NCBI GenBank assembly: GCA_029264995.1 | Contig: JAJUKC010000003.1 | Coordinates: 27,857-91,856, forward strand | DNA length: 64,000 nucleotides | Direction: 5' to 3' | From: Marinobacter sp. | GTDB lineage: Bacteria; Pseudomonadota; Gammaproteobacteria; Pseudomonadales; Oleiphilaceae | In this document: piece after piece, positions 10,099 to 19,962 of the stretch | Numbering within the stretch: the stretch's first letter is position 1 | Layout: every line of letters starts with the position of its first letter | The notes under the pieces: generated by a model | What the model saw: the letters and a program-made list of their open reading frames with translations, nothing else | Told to the model about the DNA's origin: nothing | The model's database searches: none | Position numbers and translations under genes: made by a program

Positions 10099-11973
10099 AT
10101 GAGCTACAACTCCGAATTTCGCCGGTCCATTGACCAGCGGGATGATTTCTGGCGCGAGCAGGCGCAGCACATCGACTGGATCAAAGCACCGAATACGATC
10201 TGGCGCGCCCTCGACAATGGCCACGGCGAGTGGTTTCCAGACGGGGAACTGAACACCAGCGACGTTGCTCTGGATGCCAATATCCGTGCCGGCCGTGGCG
10301 ACCAGAAAGCCCTGATTTACGACTCCCCGGTCACCAATACCAAGCAGTCATTTACCTACAACGAACTGCGTGATGAAGTCGCTCTGTTTGCCGGCGCCCT
10401 GCGCGCCCGCGGAGTCGAAAAAGGTGACCGCGTCATCATCTACATGCCGATGATTCCTCAGGCGGCCATCGCCATGCTGGCCTGCGCCCGGCTGGGTGCA
10501 ATCCACTCGGTGGTCTTCGGCGGTTTTGCAGCACACGAACTGGCCGTTCGCATTGAAGATGCCAAGCCCAAGGCCCTGATTACCGCCTCCTGCGGCATCG
10601 AAGTTACCAAGGTGATCGAATACAAACCGCTGGTAGACAAGGCCATAGAGCAGTCCAGCCACAAACCGGACGCCTGCGTGGTATTCCAGCGGCCGCAGGT
10701 CAAGGCAACCATGCAGGAAGGCCGAGACTTTGACTGGAACGAGATCGTGGCCAACGCCACCCCGGCGGATCCGGTACCCGTCAAGGCCAACGACCCGCTT
10801 TATATTCTCTACACCTCTGGTACCACTGGAACACCCAAAGGTGTTGTCCGTGACAACGGGGGCCACGCCGTTGCCCTCACTTACAGCATGAAACTGGTTT
10901 ACGATGCCAAACCCGGCGACGTTTACTGGACGGCCTCTGATGTTGGCTGGGTGGTTGGCCACAGCTACATTGTCTATGCCCCTCTCTTTACTGGTTGCAC
11001 CACCATATTTTACGAAGGCAAACCGGTAAAAACCCCGGATGCCGGCGCATTCTGGCGTGTGGTTCAGGATCACAAAGTCAACATGCTGTTTACCGCGCCC
11101 ACCGCATTCCGTGCAGTGCGCAAGGAAGACCCGGAAGCAGATCAGCTGAGCCGCTACGATGTCTCCTCTCTCAAACGCATCTTCCTGGCCGGCGAGCGCC
11201 TGGATCCCCCGACCTACGAATGGCTGAAAGAGCACACCGGGCTGCCCATCCTCGATCACTGGTGGCAGACCGAAACCGGCTGGGCCATTTGCTGCAACCC
11301 GGTTGGCATTGAAATGATGACTACCAAACCCGGTTCTGCAACCGTCCCCTCACCCGGCTTCAACGTTCAGGTGGTGGACATGGAAGGCAGCCAGGTGCCG
11401 GCGGGCGAACAGGGTCAGATTGCGGTGAAACTGCCGCTGCCCCCAGGCTGCCTGATGACCGTATGGGGCGACGACAAGCGCTTTCAGAACAGCTACCTGA
11501 AGCCGATTCCTGGCTTCTACAGCTCAGGCGACGGTGGCTTTATCGATGATGACGGCTACGTCTTCATCATGGGTCGGACGGATGATGTGATCAACGTCGC
11601 CGGGCACCGGCTCTCTACCGGCGAGATGGAAGAAGTCGTTGCGTCCCATCCGGCCATCGCGGAATGCTGTGTGGTGGGCGCCCATGACGACATGAAGGGA
11701 CAGATTCCGGTTGGCCTGGTGCTGATCAAAGATGGCGCCACTATCGACCAGGACGAACTGGAGGAGGAGCTGGTAGAGATGGTTCGCGAGAAGATCGGGG
11801 CCATTGCCTGCTTCCGCCGAGCCATCGTCGTTGACCGGTTGCCCAAGACCCGCTCCGGCAAGATCCTGCGCCGGATCATTCGCCAGATTGCCGATGGTGA
11901 GGAGTACACGGTACCCAGCACCATCGACGACCCGGCCATACTGGAAGAAATCAGCGAGAAATTCGGTCGCTGA
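10099..11973 (+). CDS. prpE: Propionyl-CoA synthetase (AMP-forming)
   Basis: Activates propionate (and probably other short acids) to the CoA thioester. The 624-residue ANL-family enzyme has the ATP-binding motif YTSGTTGTPKGVVRDNGGH, where VRDNGG is typical of PrpE rather than acetyl-CoA synthetase, and the C-terminal PKTRSGKILRR with the lysine that is acetylated in this family. The start at 10099 follows GGTGGAG; the longer frame to 10048 lacks a ribosome site. No prpBCD genes are next to it, so it stands alone and could serve acetate as well. Confidence 0.9.
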   Translation: MSYNSEFRRSIDQRDDFWREQAQHIDWIKAPNTIWRALDNGHGEWFPDGELNTSDVALDANIRAGRGDQKALIYDSPVTNTKQSFTYNELRDEVALFAGALRARGVEKGDRVIIYMPMIPQAAIAMLACARLGAIHSVVFGGFAAHELAVRIEDAKPKALITASCGIEVTKVIEYKPLVDKAIEQSSHKPDACVVFQRPQVKATMQEGRDFDWNEIVANATPADPVPVKANDPLYILYTSGTTGTPKGVVRDNGGHAVALTYSMKLVYDAKPGDVYWTASDVGWVVGHSYIVYAPLFTGCTTIFYEGKPVKTPDAGAFWRVVQDHKVNMLFTAPTAFRAVRKEDPEADQLSRYDVSSLKRIFLAGERLDPPTYEWLKEHTGLPILDHWWQTETGWAICCNPVGIEMMTTKPGSATVPSPGFNVQVVDMEGSQVPAGEQGQIAVKLPLPPGCLMTVWGDDKRFQNSYLKPIPGFYSSGDGGFIDDDGYVFIMGRTDDVINVAGHRLSTGEMEEVVASHPAIAECCVVGAHDDMKGQIPVGLVLIKDGATIDQDELEEELVEMVREKIGAIACFRRAIVVDRLPKTRSGKILRRIIRQIADGEEYTVPSTIDDPAILEEISEKFGR

Positions 11974-12002
11974 TCAAACCTCCATCCGCTGAGCCACACA
12001 AC

Positions 12003-12040
12003 ACCCGGGGCGCTCTTGATCAAGAGCAGCCCCGGGTTTC
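12003..12040 (+). terminator. Terminator-like hairpin after prpE
   Basis: ACCCGGGGC (12003-12011) pairs with GCCCCGGGT (12029-12037); the intervening 12012-12027 is itself a perfect 16-base palindrome, giving a long stem. The downstream T content is modest (TTTCACTTTC), so efficiency is uncertain. Confidence 0.65.
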
Positions 12041-12104
12041 ACTTTCATTACAACTTATTGTTTTTTATCAATTAAAAAACGCTTGCTGATCATAAAAAAA
12101 ACAA

Positions 12105-12132
12105 TTGACGCCGTTCAAAGTCGGTCTATACT
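12105..12132 (+). promoter_or_regulatory. Sigma-70 promoter of the cold-shock gene
   Basis: TTGACG (12105-12110) and TATACT (12127-12132) are 16 bases apart. Transcription would begin near 12139, leaving a 5' leader of about 148 bases before the gene, as is usual for cspA-type genes. Confidence 0.7.
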
Positions 12133-12138
12133 GAAAAT

Positions 12139-12286
12139 TGCTGTGTACTTCTGCAGCGTTATTTGGCGAATGCGTTACAACGTCCTGCCCTTGGCTTTTC
12201 GTTGCCCCTTCCTCAGTGCGCTCCGGATGTCCCAGCTCGAAAGAAGGTCCCGTGAGGGAAAATTATCAGTAAGACAGGAAAGATCG
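12139..12286 (+). other. Long 5' untranslated leader of the cold-shock gene
   Basis: About 148 bases between the predicted transcript start and the ATG hold no gene. An open frame runs through it in phase with the gene but has no ribosome site, and the family start is at 12287. In cspA of E. coli such leaders fold differently with temperature; that role is inferred here. Confidence 0.5.
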
Positions 12287-12496
12287 ATGTCCGATACCAA
12301 AACCGGCCACGTGAAGTGGTTCAACGAATCCAAGGGCTTTGGCTTCATCGCCCAGGAAGGCGGCAGTGACGTTTTCGTTCACTACAGTGCAATCAATGCA
12401 AACGGGTTCCGTACGCTGGCCGAAGGTCAGCAGGTACAGTTCACCGTAACCCAGGGCCCCAAAGGCCCGCAGGCCGAAAACGTAACGCCGCTCTAA
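12287..12496 (+). CDS. CspA-family cold-shock protein
   Basis: A 69-residue single OB-fold RNA/DNA chaperone. RNP1 (KGFGFIAQ) and RNP2 (VFVHYSAI) are both present and the protein ends at the usual family length. The start at 12287 follows AGGAAAG. The strong promoter, long leader and downstream terminator make this a single-gene unit. Which Csp paralogue it corresponds to cannot be decided. Confidence 0.95.
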   Translation: MSDTKTGHVKWFNESKGFGFIAQEGGSDVFVHYSAINANGFRTLAEGQQVQFTVTQGPKGPQAENVTPL

Positions 12497-12538
12497 GCCG
12501 TTATGTTAACGTCCTGATGCCCCTCACGGGCAGAAACA

Positions 12539-12580
12539 AGAAAGGCCGGTAATCCTTGGATTACCGGCCTTTCTGTTTGT
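12539..12580. terminator. Bidirectional terminator between the cold-shock gene and leuA
   Basis: Positions 12539-12555 and 12558-12574 are perfect 17-base inverted arms around a 2-base loop. The plus-strand side continues TTTGTTT and the minus-strand side CTTGTTTC, so it can end both convergent transcripts. Confidence 0.9.
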
Positions 12581-12596
12581 TTCAGGGATTATCCGT

Positions 12597-14291
12597 TCAG
12601 GCAGTCTCGGCTGCTTCTGCAGAAACAGACTCGGACCAGCTACCATCGAGCACCTGAGCGACAGCCGAGAACAGGGCCTGCAACGTTGCCGAGGTGGTAT
12701 CCTCCGCCAGGGCTGCCGCACTGCAGTGCTCGCCATTGGCGGTAAGCCGGATACACGCCAGGGCATTAGCGTTGGTACCTTCGCCCAGCGCGAACTCATC
12801 ATAGGCTTCCACCGCCACCGAGACCCCAAACTGCCGGGACAGTGCATCGGAAACCGCCTCAACGGCTCCCAGCCCCCGACCTTCAAGGGTAACCGGAGCA
12901 GCATCATCGCCCACAACCACCTCGGCCCGCACACCATTATCATCGCGGTGCAGATCGTAGGAGCGAAGTGCCCAGTCGCTGTGCACCTTCAGATAACGCT
13001 CTTCAAACAGACGGTGGATGGTGTGTGAATCAACCTCTCCACCATTGGTTTCAGCTTCGCGCTGGACCACCTTGCTGAACTCGATCTGCAGCCACCGCGG
13101 CAAGGTAATGTCGTAGTCGCGCTCGAGTACGTAAGCGACGCCGCCTTTGCCGGACTGACTGTTGATACGAACCACTTCCTCGTACCGGCGGCCGACATCG
13201 AACGGATCGATGGGCAAATAGGCCACGTTCCAGGCATCGCCCTCTTTCCGACGAGAGAGACATTTGCGAATGGCGTCCTGGTGGCTGCCGGAGAATGCAG
13301 TAAAGACCAGCTCACCAGCATAGGGATGACGCGGATGGGTGGAAATCTCGGTGCACGCTTCCACCACTTCGGTGATTTCGGCCATACCGGACAGATCCAG
13401 GGCAGGATCAATCCCCTGGGAATACAGGTTCATGGCCATGGTGACCAGGTCCATGTTACCCGTGCGCTCGCCGTTACCCATCAGGGTACCTTCCACCCGG
13501 TCTGCCCCGGCCATCACGCCGAGTTCGGCGGCGGCCACCGCGCAGCCCCGGTCATTGTGGGTATGCAGGCTGATGCTGATATGCTCCCGATAGCGAATGT
13601 TGTCACAGATCCACTCCACCTGGTCTGCGAAGACATTGGGCGTTGCCATTTCAACAGTCGCCGGGAGGTTAATGATAACCGCTTGCCCCTGATCCGGGCG
13701 CCAGACATCGTTGACGGCATCAATCACACTGGCCGCAAAGTCCAGCTCCGTACCGGTAAAACTCTCTGGCGAATACTGGAAGGTCCACTCCGTGTCCGGA
13801 TAGCGGGCGGCGATGTCCCGCACGACGGTGGCGCCGTGGACCGCGATATCGCGGATACCGTCCCGGTCCAGACCGAACACCTGCTCCCTCTGCACGGTCG
13901 AGGTGGAATTGTAAACGTGCACAATCGCCCGTTTGGCGCCCTCAAGGGCCTGATACGTCCGCTCGATCAATTCAGGGCGAGCCTGGGTCAGCACCTGGAT
14001 CTTTACATCATCCGGAATCCTGTTTTCTTCGATCAGCTTGCGACAGAAATCAAAGTCCGGCTGGCTGGCTGCCGGGAAACCGATTTCGATCTCTTTGAAA
14101 CCCAGCTTGACCAGCAAATCGAACAAACGCTGCTTCTGGGCAACAGACATGGGTTTGACCAGGGCCTGGTTGCCGTCCCGAAGATCCACAGCGCACCAGG
14201 CCGGGGCTTTCTGGATAACCTGATCGGGCCAGCGACGGTCTTTCTTGGCGACCGGCTGGAATGCAACGTATTTGCGATGGTCAAAAGCCAT
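12597..14291 (-). CDS. leuA: 2-isopropylmalate synthase (long LeuA type)
   Basis: Condenses acetyl-CoA with 2-oxoisovalerate, the first step of leucine synthesis. The 564-residue protein begins with the DRE-TIM barrel (DLRDGNQALVKPM; metal site ISLHTHNDRG) and ends with the LeuA allosteric domain that senses leucine. It is of the longer Pseudomonas/actinobacterial type rather than the 520-residue E. coli type. The start at 14291 has GGAAGG upstream; the frame running on to 14399 is not credible. It diverges from an Lrp-type regulator, and no other leu genes are adjacent. Confidence 0.95.
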   Translation of the reverse strand: MAFDHRKYVAFQPVAKKDRRWPDQVIQKAPAWCAVDLRDGNQALVKPMSVAQKQRLFDLLVKLGFKEIEIGFPAASQPDFDFCRKLIEENRIPDDVKIQVLTQARPELIERTYQALEGAKRAIVHVYNSTSTVQREQVFGLDRDGIRDIAVHGATVVRDIAARYPDTEWTFQYSPESFTGTELDFAASVIDAVNDVWRPDQGQAVIINLPATVEMATPNVFADQVEWICDNIRYREHISISLHTHNDRGCAVAAAELGVMAGADRVEGTLMGNGERTGNMDLVTMAMNLYSQGIDPALDLSGMAEITEVVEACTEISTHPRHPYAGELVFTAFSGSHQDAIRKCLSRRKEGDAWNVAYLPIDPFDVGRRYEEVVRINSQSGKGGVAYVLERDYDITLPRWLQIEFSKVVQREAETNGGEVDSHTIHRLFEERYLKVHSDWALRSYDLHRDDNGVRAEVVVGDDAAPVTLEGRGLGAVEAVSDALSRQFGVSVAVEAYDEFALGEGTNANALACIRLTANGEHCSAAALAEDTTSATLQALFSAVAQVLDGSWSESVSAEAAETA

Positions 14292-14360
14292 GATGAAAAT
14301 TCCTTCCGATATCAAACAGTGATTGGAACACACACAGTGTAAAGGCTGGAGCGAGCTATT

Positions 14361-14388
14361 TGGTTGCCATTTTCTGGCCGCACAACCA
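14361..14388. promoter_or_regulatory. Imperfect palindrome between leuA and the Lrp-type gene
   Basis: TGGTT...AACCA flanks an inner GCCA/TGGC pairing in the 142-base gap between two divergent starts. It may be an operator for the adjacent Lrp-type regulator or a leader hairpin on the leuA transcript; neither is shown by sequence alone. Confidence 0.3.
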
Positions 14389-14433
14389 GATAATGCCATA
14401 TAATTTCACAAATCCTTTAATAAGAGACAGAAA

Positions 14434-14931
14434 ATGCCCGATACCGCGAAAACGCTTGTCAAAATTGACAAGCTAGACCGAAAAATCCTCGAACAATTGC
14501 AAAAAGACGGCTCACTGACCAATCAGCAACTGGCCGAGAAAGTCGGGCTATCCCCGTCCCCCTGCCTTCGGCGAGTTCGCGCCCTCGAAGAGGCGGGCAT
14601 TATCGTGCGGACAGTCACCATTCTGGATCACAAAAAACTCGGGCTGTCGCTGACCGCCATTATTCTCATTGGCATGGACCGGCATACTCCAGAGCGCTTT
14701 GCCGCGTTTGAGGAACAGGTGGGGGAATACCCGGAGGTTCAGGAGTGTTATCTGATCACTGGTCAGAGTGCGGACTACATGCTCAAAGTGGTCGTGCCGG
14801 ATATGGACCACTACCACCACTTCCTGTTGAACAGGATAACCCGTATTCCCGGTGTTAGCGGTGTTCACTCCAGCTTTGTTCTCCGGCGCGTCATCGACAG
14901 CACCGCACTGCCGCTGGGCTATTTGTCCTGA
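14434..14931 (+). CDS. Lrp/AsnC-family transcriptional regulator
   Basis: A 165-residue regulator with an N-terminal winged helix (LDRKILEQLQKDGSLTNQQL; SPSPCLRRVRALEEAGII) and a C-terminal RAM ligand-binding domain (VQECYLITGQSADYMLKV). Lrp-family proteins bind DNA as oligomers tuned by amino acids. Its divergent position beside leuA makes leucine or branched-chain amino acid control of leuA a reasonable guess, but that is only from context. The 3' end overlaps the convergent TetR gene by 13 bases. Confidence 0.9.
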   Translation: MPDTAKTLVKIDKLDRKILEQLQKDGSLTNQQLAEKVGLSPSPCLRRVRALEEAGIIVRTVTILDHKKLGLSLTAIILIGMDRHTPERFAAFEEQVGEYPEVQECYLITGQSADYMLKVVVPDMDHYHHFLLNRITRIPGVSGVHSSFVLRRVIDSTALPLGYLS

Positions 14932-15542
14932 GCCACCAGGTGGTCCAGATAGGCGCGGGCCATGGTTTTCATTTCCTGAACCAACAATACGCCCTGCTCA
15001 TCCGGCAGGGTGGCCGCCAGCCGAAGAATCGTGCCGGCGGAACGGGGTAACAGCAAACTGGCTGTCCAGCGACGATCTGCCGGCAAATCGGGATACTCCT
15101 CCTGCAGACGGGCATCCAGGTCCCGGGCGTTGCTGTAGAGTTCGCGAAGATCCAGTTGCCTCAGTTCCGGCATGGCTTCCACGCCGCTCCAGATCGCGGA
15201 ATAGGCGGGCTCGGTGCGGTAGAAGTCGTAAAACAGATCAATCAGGACATCCACCGCGTCGCTCAGGCTCAGCTGCGGGAGCTTGGCCCTCAGCGCCTGC
15301 TCCATCTTCTCAACATGTCGCTCCGCAATAGCGTTGACAATCGCCGCTTTATTCGGGAAATAGCGGTAAAGCGATGCCAGAGACATGCCGGACTGCCGGG
15401 CGATGGCCGACATACTGGTGCTGTCGACGCCCTGCTCGTGAAAGATTCCGGCAGCATGCTGCAGTATGGTGTTCACCCGTTCCCGGCTGCGGGCCTGAAC
15501 CGGGCGCCGGCGGGGTGACACATCGATGGATTCGTCAGTCAT
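14919..15542 (-). CDS. TetR/AcrR-family transcriptional regulator
   Basis: A 207-residue regulator: an arginine-rich N-terminus, then the HTH region [28 protein letters not shown], then a helical ligand domain with no recognisable ligand signature. The start at 15542 fits the family length; the frame extends much further upstream but into proS sequence on the other strand. It lies back to back with proS, 126 bases apart, and tail to tail with the Lrp-type gene. The target is unknown. Confidence 0.88.
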   Translation of the reverse strand: MTDESIDVSPRRRPVQARSRERVNTILQHAAGIFHEQGVDSTSMSAIARQSGMSLASLYRYFPNKAAIVNAIAERHVEKMEQALRAKLPQLSLSDAVDVLIDLFYDFYRTEPAYSAIWSGVEAMPELRQLDLRELYSNARDLDARLQEEYPDLPADRRWTASLLLPRSAGTILRLAATLPDEQGVLLVQEMKTMARAYLDHLVAQDK

Positions 15543-15668
15543 TATCTGTACCTTGTGATGCAGGCTCCGTACAATAACGCCCACTCTACGACAATGAAAG
15601 GCTGTGGCGGGCATCCCGCCTTGCCAATTAGTCTGACTCCCACTTTTCTGATGACAGCGGAAGACACG

Positions 15669-17402
15669 ATGCGAGCGAGCCGTTACCTGATAGCTACCCA
15701 GAAAGAGACCCCTTCCGACGCCGAGATTATCAGCCACCAGCTGATGCTGCGGGCGGGCATGATCCGTAAACTGGCCGCCGGCCTTTATACCTGGTTGCCT
15801 TTAGGGTTGCGCACCCTGCGCAAGGTGGAGCGAATCGTCCGTGAAGAAATGGACAAGAGCGGTGCCCAGGAAGTTCTGATGCCGGCGGTACAACCCGCCG
15901 AGTTGTGGCAGGAATCCGGGCGCTGGGAACAGTACGGCGGTGAACTCCTGCGCCTGAACGACCGCCATGGCCGGGATTTCTGCTTCGGCCCCACCCACGA
16001 GGAAGTCATCACTGATCTGATCCGGAACGAGCTGAAAAGCTACAAGGAGCTGCCGGCCAATTTCTACCAGATCCAGACCAAGTTCCGCGATGAGCGCCGC
16101 CCCCGGTTTGGTGTGATGCGCGCCCGCGAGTTCATCATGAAGGATGCCTACTCCTTCCATCTGAACGCGGAATCCCTGGATGAAACCTACAAGGTCATGC
16201 ACCAGACCTACTGCAACATTTTCGACCGTCTGGGGCTCGACTATCGTCCGGTACAGGCGGACTCCGGTTCCATCGGTGGCAGTTCATCCCATGAATTCCA
16301 CGTCCTGGCCTCGTCTGGTGAAGACGCCATCGTGTTCAGCACCAGCGGTGACTACGCCGCCAACATCGAAAAAGCCGAAGCAGTGGCACCGGCCGGTGAG
16401 CGCCCTGCCCCCGGCGAAGAACTGAAAGAAGTTCATACCCCGGGACAACGCACCATCGACGCCGTTTCCCAGTTCCTCGGCATGCCGGCTGAGCGCAGCG
16501 TAAAAACGCTGCTGGTGAAGGCAGAGGCGGATGAAAATGGTGAATCCGGCCTGGTGGCCCTGATTCTGCGCGGCGATCACACCCTGAATGAGATCAAGGC
16601 AGAGAACCTTCCCGGCATTGCCGAGCCGCTGACCATGGCAACCGACGAGGAAATCGAGAAAGCCATCGGCTGCAAGCCAGGCTCCATCGGCCCGGTCAAG
16701 CTGCCGGTACCGGTTATCGTGGATCGCAGCGCTGCCCACCTGGCAGACTTTGTCTGCGGTGCCAACAAGGATGACTATCATCTGACCGGCGTGAACTGGG
16801 GGCGTGATGCAGAGATCAGCCGTGTGGAAGACCTTCGCAATGTGGTCGAGGGCGATGCCAGCCCGGATGGGAACGGCACACTGGAGATCCGTCGCGGTAT
16901 TGAAGTTGGCCACATTTTCAAGCTGGGCAACAAGTACAGCAAGGCCATGAACGCCTCGGTTCTGGATGAACACGGCAAGACTTCGATAATGGAAATGGGC
17001 TGCTATGGTATTGGCGTTTCCCGCATCGTCGCGGCGTCCATCGAGCAGAACCACGACGAGAAGGGCATCATCTGGCCGGATGCCATCGCACCGTTCGAGG
17101 TGGCCATTGTTACCCTGAATGGCCACAAATCTCCGGTGGTGGCCGAGGCTGGCGACAAACTGTACGAACAGCTTCGCCAGGCCGGTTACGATGTCCTGCT
17201 GGACGACCGTAACGAACGCCCGGGTGTGAAATTCGCCGATATGGAGCTGATTGGTATCCCCCACCGCTTCGTGGTCTCAGAACGCGGCCTGAGCGCAGGA
17301 ACCCTGGAATACAAGGGTCGGCGGGACGAGGAAAAACAGGATATTCCTGTTGACGAGGCTCTGTCGTTCCTGGTGAAGGCGTCGCCCAAAGGCGGCCTGT
17401 AA
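15669..17402 (+). CDS. proS: Prolyl-tRNA synthetase (bacterial type)
   Basis: Charges tRNA-Pro. The 577-residue class II synthetase has motif 2 ([26 protein letters not shown]), the INS editing insertion in the middle (about residues 225-400), and the anticodon-binding domain at the C-terminus ([17 protein letters not shown]). The start at 15669 ([19 protein letters not shown]) matches the family; in-frame ATGs further upstream add residues not found in homologues. A hairpin follows the stop. Confidence 0.97.
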   Translation: MRASRYLIATQKETPSDAEIISHQLMLRAGMIRKLAAGLYTWLPLGLRTLRKVERIVREEMDKSGAQEVLMPAVQPAELWQESGRWEQYGGELLRLNDRHGRDFCFGPTHEEVITDLIRNELKSYKELPANFYQIQTKFRDERRPRFGVMRAREFIMKDAYSFHLNAESLDETYKVMHQTYCNIFDRLGLDYRPVQADSGSIGGSSSHEFHVLASSGEDAIVFSTSGDYAANIEKAEAVAPAGERPAPGEELKEVHTPGQRTIDAVSQFLGMPAERSVKTLLVKAEADENGESGLVALILRGDHTLNEIKAENLPGIAEPLTMATDEEIEKAIGCKPGSIGPVKLPVPVIVDRSAAHLADFVCGANKDDYHLTGVNWGRDAEISRVEDLRNVVEGDASPDGNGTLEIRRGIEVGHIFKLGNKYSKAMNASVLDEHGKTSIMEMGCYGIGVSRIVAASIEQNHDEKGIIWPDAIAPFEVAIVTLNGHKSPVVAEAGDKLYEQLRQAGYDVLLDDRNERPGVKFADMELIGIPHRFVVSERGLSAGTLEYKGRRDEEKQDIPVDEALSFLVKASPKGGL

Positions 17403-17416
17403 CCCTGAACCAAATT

Positions 17417-17450
17417 CACCGGAAGGCTGTTCCCGGCCTTCCGGTGTCTT
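17417..17450. terminator. Hairpin between convergent proS and murB
   Basis: CACCGGAAGGC (17417-17427) pairs with GCCTTCCGGTG (17436-17446) around an 8-base loop. The flanking T-rich sequence is short on both sides (TCTT, and AATTTG on the minus strand), so it is probably a moderate bidirectional terminator. Confidence 0.65.
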
Positions 17451-17467
17451 GACGACGTCTCCGCAGA

Positions 17468-18499
17468 TCAGGCGTTGCCCACAATCCCCGGTTCCATCTC
17501 CAGCTCAACGCCGAATTTCTCAAGCACAGACTGGCGCACGTCATCAGCCAGGGACAGTACATCCTGGCCGGTTCCACCGGAATGATTGATCAGTACCAAC
17601 GCCTGGCGGTTGTGAACCCCGACCCGACTGTTGCGAAACCCCTTCCATCCGGCCTGGTCAATAAGCCATGCAGCCGCCAGTTTGACCTGACTATCCGCGG
17701 GATAGGACACAACATCCGGAAACCGGGCCTGAAGCTCCCGAAACTGAGTCAATCCTATAACCGGGTTTTTGAAGAAACTGCCCACATTCGGCAATACCGC
17801 AGGATCCGGCAGTTTGCGATGACGGACAGCCATCACGGCCTCGGCCACCGCCAGGGGTGTTAACTCAGCCTCGTTAACGTCGCCAAAGTAATCCTGAAGA
17901 TCCCGATAGCCGATATTCAAAGACGCATCGCGGGACAACCGGAGCCGGATTTCAAGAATGATGTAGCAGCCCGGCCGGTGCTTGAACAGGCTGTCGCGAT
18001 AGCCGAACTCGCAGGCGCTTGCGGGCAGGTTTTCTACCTCCAGAGTCTGGCGGTTCAGTACCGTGACACTCTCCAGACAGTCACACAACTCGGTGCCATA
18101 AGCCCCGATGTTCTGTACCGGGGCGGCGCCGGCCGTGCCCGGGATCAACGCCAGGTTCTCGATCCCGCGATAACCGGAGCGGGCGGCATAAAGCACAGCC
18201 TCGTGCCAGTTCTCGCCGGCTTTCAAGACCAATACCGCACCATGATCATCTACCTGCTCCCAGCTTCGGCCACGCAATGCCATCCGGATGACCAGGCCGG
18301 GATAATCGCCGGCAAACACCAGATTACTGCCACCGCCAAGTACCAGAACGGACTGTTCATGGTCATCGGCCCAGCAAAGCGCCTGTTTGAGCTGCACCGC
18401 GTTTTCGACTTCAACCAGGTATCGGGCCGTTGCAGGCACAGCCAGGGTATTCAACCTCTGAAGGCTGGCCCGCTCCTGAATCTCCAGAGCCTGACTCAA
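17468..18499 (-). CDS. murB: UDP-N-acetylenolpyruvoylglucosamine reductase
   Basis: Reduces UDP-GlcNAc-enolpyruvate to UDP-MurNAc with NADPH and FAD. The 343-residue type I MurB shows the FAD-binding VLGGGSNLVF, IPGTAGAAPVQNIGAYG, the catalytic serine region YRDSLFK and the C-terminal EPGIVG. The start is a TTG at 18499 with GGAGG upstream, overlapping the phosphatase stop by four bases (TTGA). Last gene of the leftward envelope operon. Confidence 0.95.
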   Translation of the reverse strand: MSQALEIQERASLQRLNTLAVPATARYLVEVENAVQLKQALCWADDHEQSVLVLGGGSNLVFAGDYPGLVIRMALRGRSWEQVDDHGAVLVLKAGENWHEAVLYAARSGYRGIENLALIPGTAGAAPVQNIGAYGTELCDCLESVTVLNRQTLEVENLPASACEFGYRDSLFKHRPGCYIILEIRLRLSRDASLNIGYRDLQDYFGDVNEAELTPLAVAEAVMAVRHRKLPDPAVLPNVGSFFKNPVIGLTQFRELQARFPDVVSYPADSQVKLAAAWLIDQAGWKGFRNSRVGVHNRQALVLINHSGGTGQDVLSLADDVRQSVLEKFGVELEMEPGIVGNA

Positions 18500-18975
18500 G
18501 CCAGCCGCCTCCGGATTTCTTCCAGAAGGCCGGAACTTGCGTCGTGAATCAGATCAAGCACGTGTTCAAAGCCATCCTCTCCGCCGTAGTAGGGGTCCGG
18601 TACCTCGGCCAGCCGAGAGCCCCCGAAGTCCAGAAACAGTCGGGGTTCGGTACCGCCATTCTGGTGCCAGACCTCACGAACGTCGGCAAGATTGGACCGA
18701 TCCATCACCAATACATAGTCAAACTGGTCCAGATCTTCCGCACGGAACTGGCGGGCGCGCAGGTCGCTGATATCGATACCACGGCGCGCCGCGGCGGCAG
18801 TTGCCCGCTCGTCCGGGGATTTACCGATATGCCAACTGCCGGTGCCGCAGGAATCAATATGCAGTCTGTCTAACAGGCCATGTTCCTGGGCGAGGTGACG
18901 GAAAACTCCCTCGGCACTGGGAGAGCGACAGATATTGCCCAGACAAACAAACAGCACGCTTACACGATCAGCCAC
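18496..18975 (-). CDS. Low-molecular-weight protein tyrosine phosphatase
   Basis: A 159-residue phosphatase with the active-site loop CLGNICRSP close to the N-terminus and the general-acid aspartate in the D-P-Y segment ([15 protein letters not shown]). The GTG at 18975 is preferred because AAGGGGG lies six bases upstream; a GTG at 18981 would overlap that site. It overlaps kdsB by 8 bases and murB by 4. Relatives regulate capsule kinases, but no tyrosine kinase is nearby and the substrate is unknown. Confidence 0.92.
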   Translation of the reverse strand: MADRVSVLFVCLGNICRSPSAEGVFRHLAQEHGLLDRLHIDSCGTGSWHIGKSPDERATAAAARRGIDISDLRARQFRAEDLDQFDYVLVMDRSNLADVREVWHQNGGTEPRLFLDFGGSRLAEVPDPYYGGEDGFEHVLDLIHDASSGLLEEIRRRLA

Positions 18976-19753
18976 GGGCACCCCCTTTTTCCATCAGCGC
19001 CCGTAGACGGGCCAGATCCTCTTCGGTATCCACCCCGGGGGCCGGTGGCCGGTCCGCCACATCCACATGAATCAGAGCACCGTTATAAAGTGCTCGCAAC
19101 TGTTCCAGGGATTCCACCCGCTCGGTAGGGGCCGGCAGCCAGGTGACGAACTCACTGAGCACACTGGCTCGATAGCCATAGATACCAATGTGCCGGAAAT
19201 AGCCAATGCCATCCGGAAGATCCACATCCTGGGTAGCCGCCCCCGCCGGCCAGAAGTCCCTGGCCCAGGGAATCGGAGCCCGACTGAAGTAATGAGCCAT
19301 GCCCCGGGCATCGAACACCACTTTCACAACATTGGGATTGAACACCTGGCGGGCATCGTGAATCCGCTCGCACAGCGTTGCGATGGCGGCCTCCTGGTAC
19401 TGCTCAAGGTTATCGGCAACCTGATTGATCAGTTCGGGCGGTATCAGAGGCTCGTCCCCCTGAACGTTGACCACCCGATGATCCGGATCCAGCTGCAGCT
19501 TCCTCGCCACTTCCTCAAGGCGGTCTGTGCCACTGGCATGATTGGGCGAGGTCATGATGACTTCAGCACCAAAACCGCGACACACCTCTTCGATACGGGC
19601 ATCGTCGGTCGCGACCACCACGCGGCTGGCGCGGCTCTCATTGGCCCGCTCGCAGACATGCTGAATCATCGGCTTGCCGGCAATCATGGCCAGAGGCTTG
19701 CCGGGCAAACGGGTAGAGGCATATCGGGCGGGAATGACAACGGTAAATGACAT
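18968..19753 (-). CDS. kdsB: 3-deoxy-manno-octulosonate cytidylyltransferase
   Basis: Activates Kdo as CMP-Kdo for the inner core of LPS. The 261-residue nucleotidyltransferase has [17 protein letters not shown] at the N-terminus, VATDDARI, and NVQGDEPLI, all family signatures. It sits in the lpxK-trm112-kdsB order also known in E. coli and Pseudomonas, so lipid A phosphorylation and Kdo activation are co-expressed. Confidence 0.97.
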   Translation of the reverse strand: MSFTVVIPARYASTRLPGKPLAMIAGKPMIQHVCERANESRASRVVVATDDARIEEVCRGFGAEVIMTSPNHASGTDRLEEVARKLQLDPDHRVVNVQGDEPLIPPELINQVADNLEQYQEAAIATLCERIHDARQVFNPNVVKVVFDARGMAHYFSRAPIPWARDFWPAGAATQDVDLPDGIGYFRHIGIYGYRASVLSEFVTWLPAPTERVESLEQLRALYNGALIHVDVADRPPAPGVDTEEDLARLRALMEKGGARG

Positions 19754-19773
19754 GGTTGCGTCCTGCGGGTGAC

Positions 19774-19962
19774 TCAGTGTTTGTCGAGGCGCTCGTCCGT
19801 GCTGAGGGTGCGGGCTTCAACCGCCAGCATAACCGGAATCCCCTCACGAATGGGGAACGCCATGGCATCCTGGTAGCAAATCAACTCGGTACGGGCGTCG
19901 TTGAGCTTGAGCTCTCCCTTGCACACCGGGCAGGCCAGCATGGCCAGCAGTTTCTTATCCAT
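19774..19962 (-). CDS. Trm112/YcaR-like small zinc-ribbon protein
   Basis: A 62-residue protein resembling E. coli YcaR, with CPVC, a later single cysteine (ELICYQD) and the family ending [11 protein letters not shown]. The role in bacteria is not settled; eukaryotic Trm112 activates methyltransferases. It overlaps the lpxK stop by 8 bases, and its position between lpxK and kdsB is widely conserved. The longer frame to 20037 lies inside lpxK and is discarded. Confidence 0.92.

Noticed and set aside
10099..11973. Acetyl-CoA synthetase (acs)
   Set aside because: The VRDNGGH motif after the P-loop region and overall pattern fit PrpE better; activity on acetate remains possible.
12083..12286. 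Longer cold-shock protein starting at 12083
   Set aside because: The extension overlaps a good promoter and leader; CspA family proteins begin near 12287.
13281..14342. A 353-residue frame antisense to leuA
   Set aside because: No ribosome site or recognisable domain, and it opposes a complete leuA.
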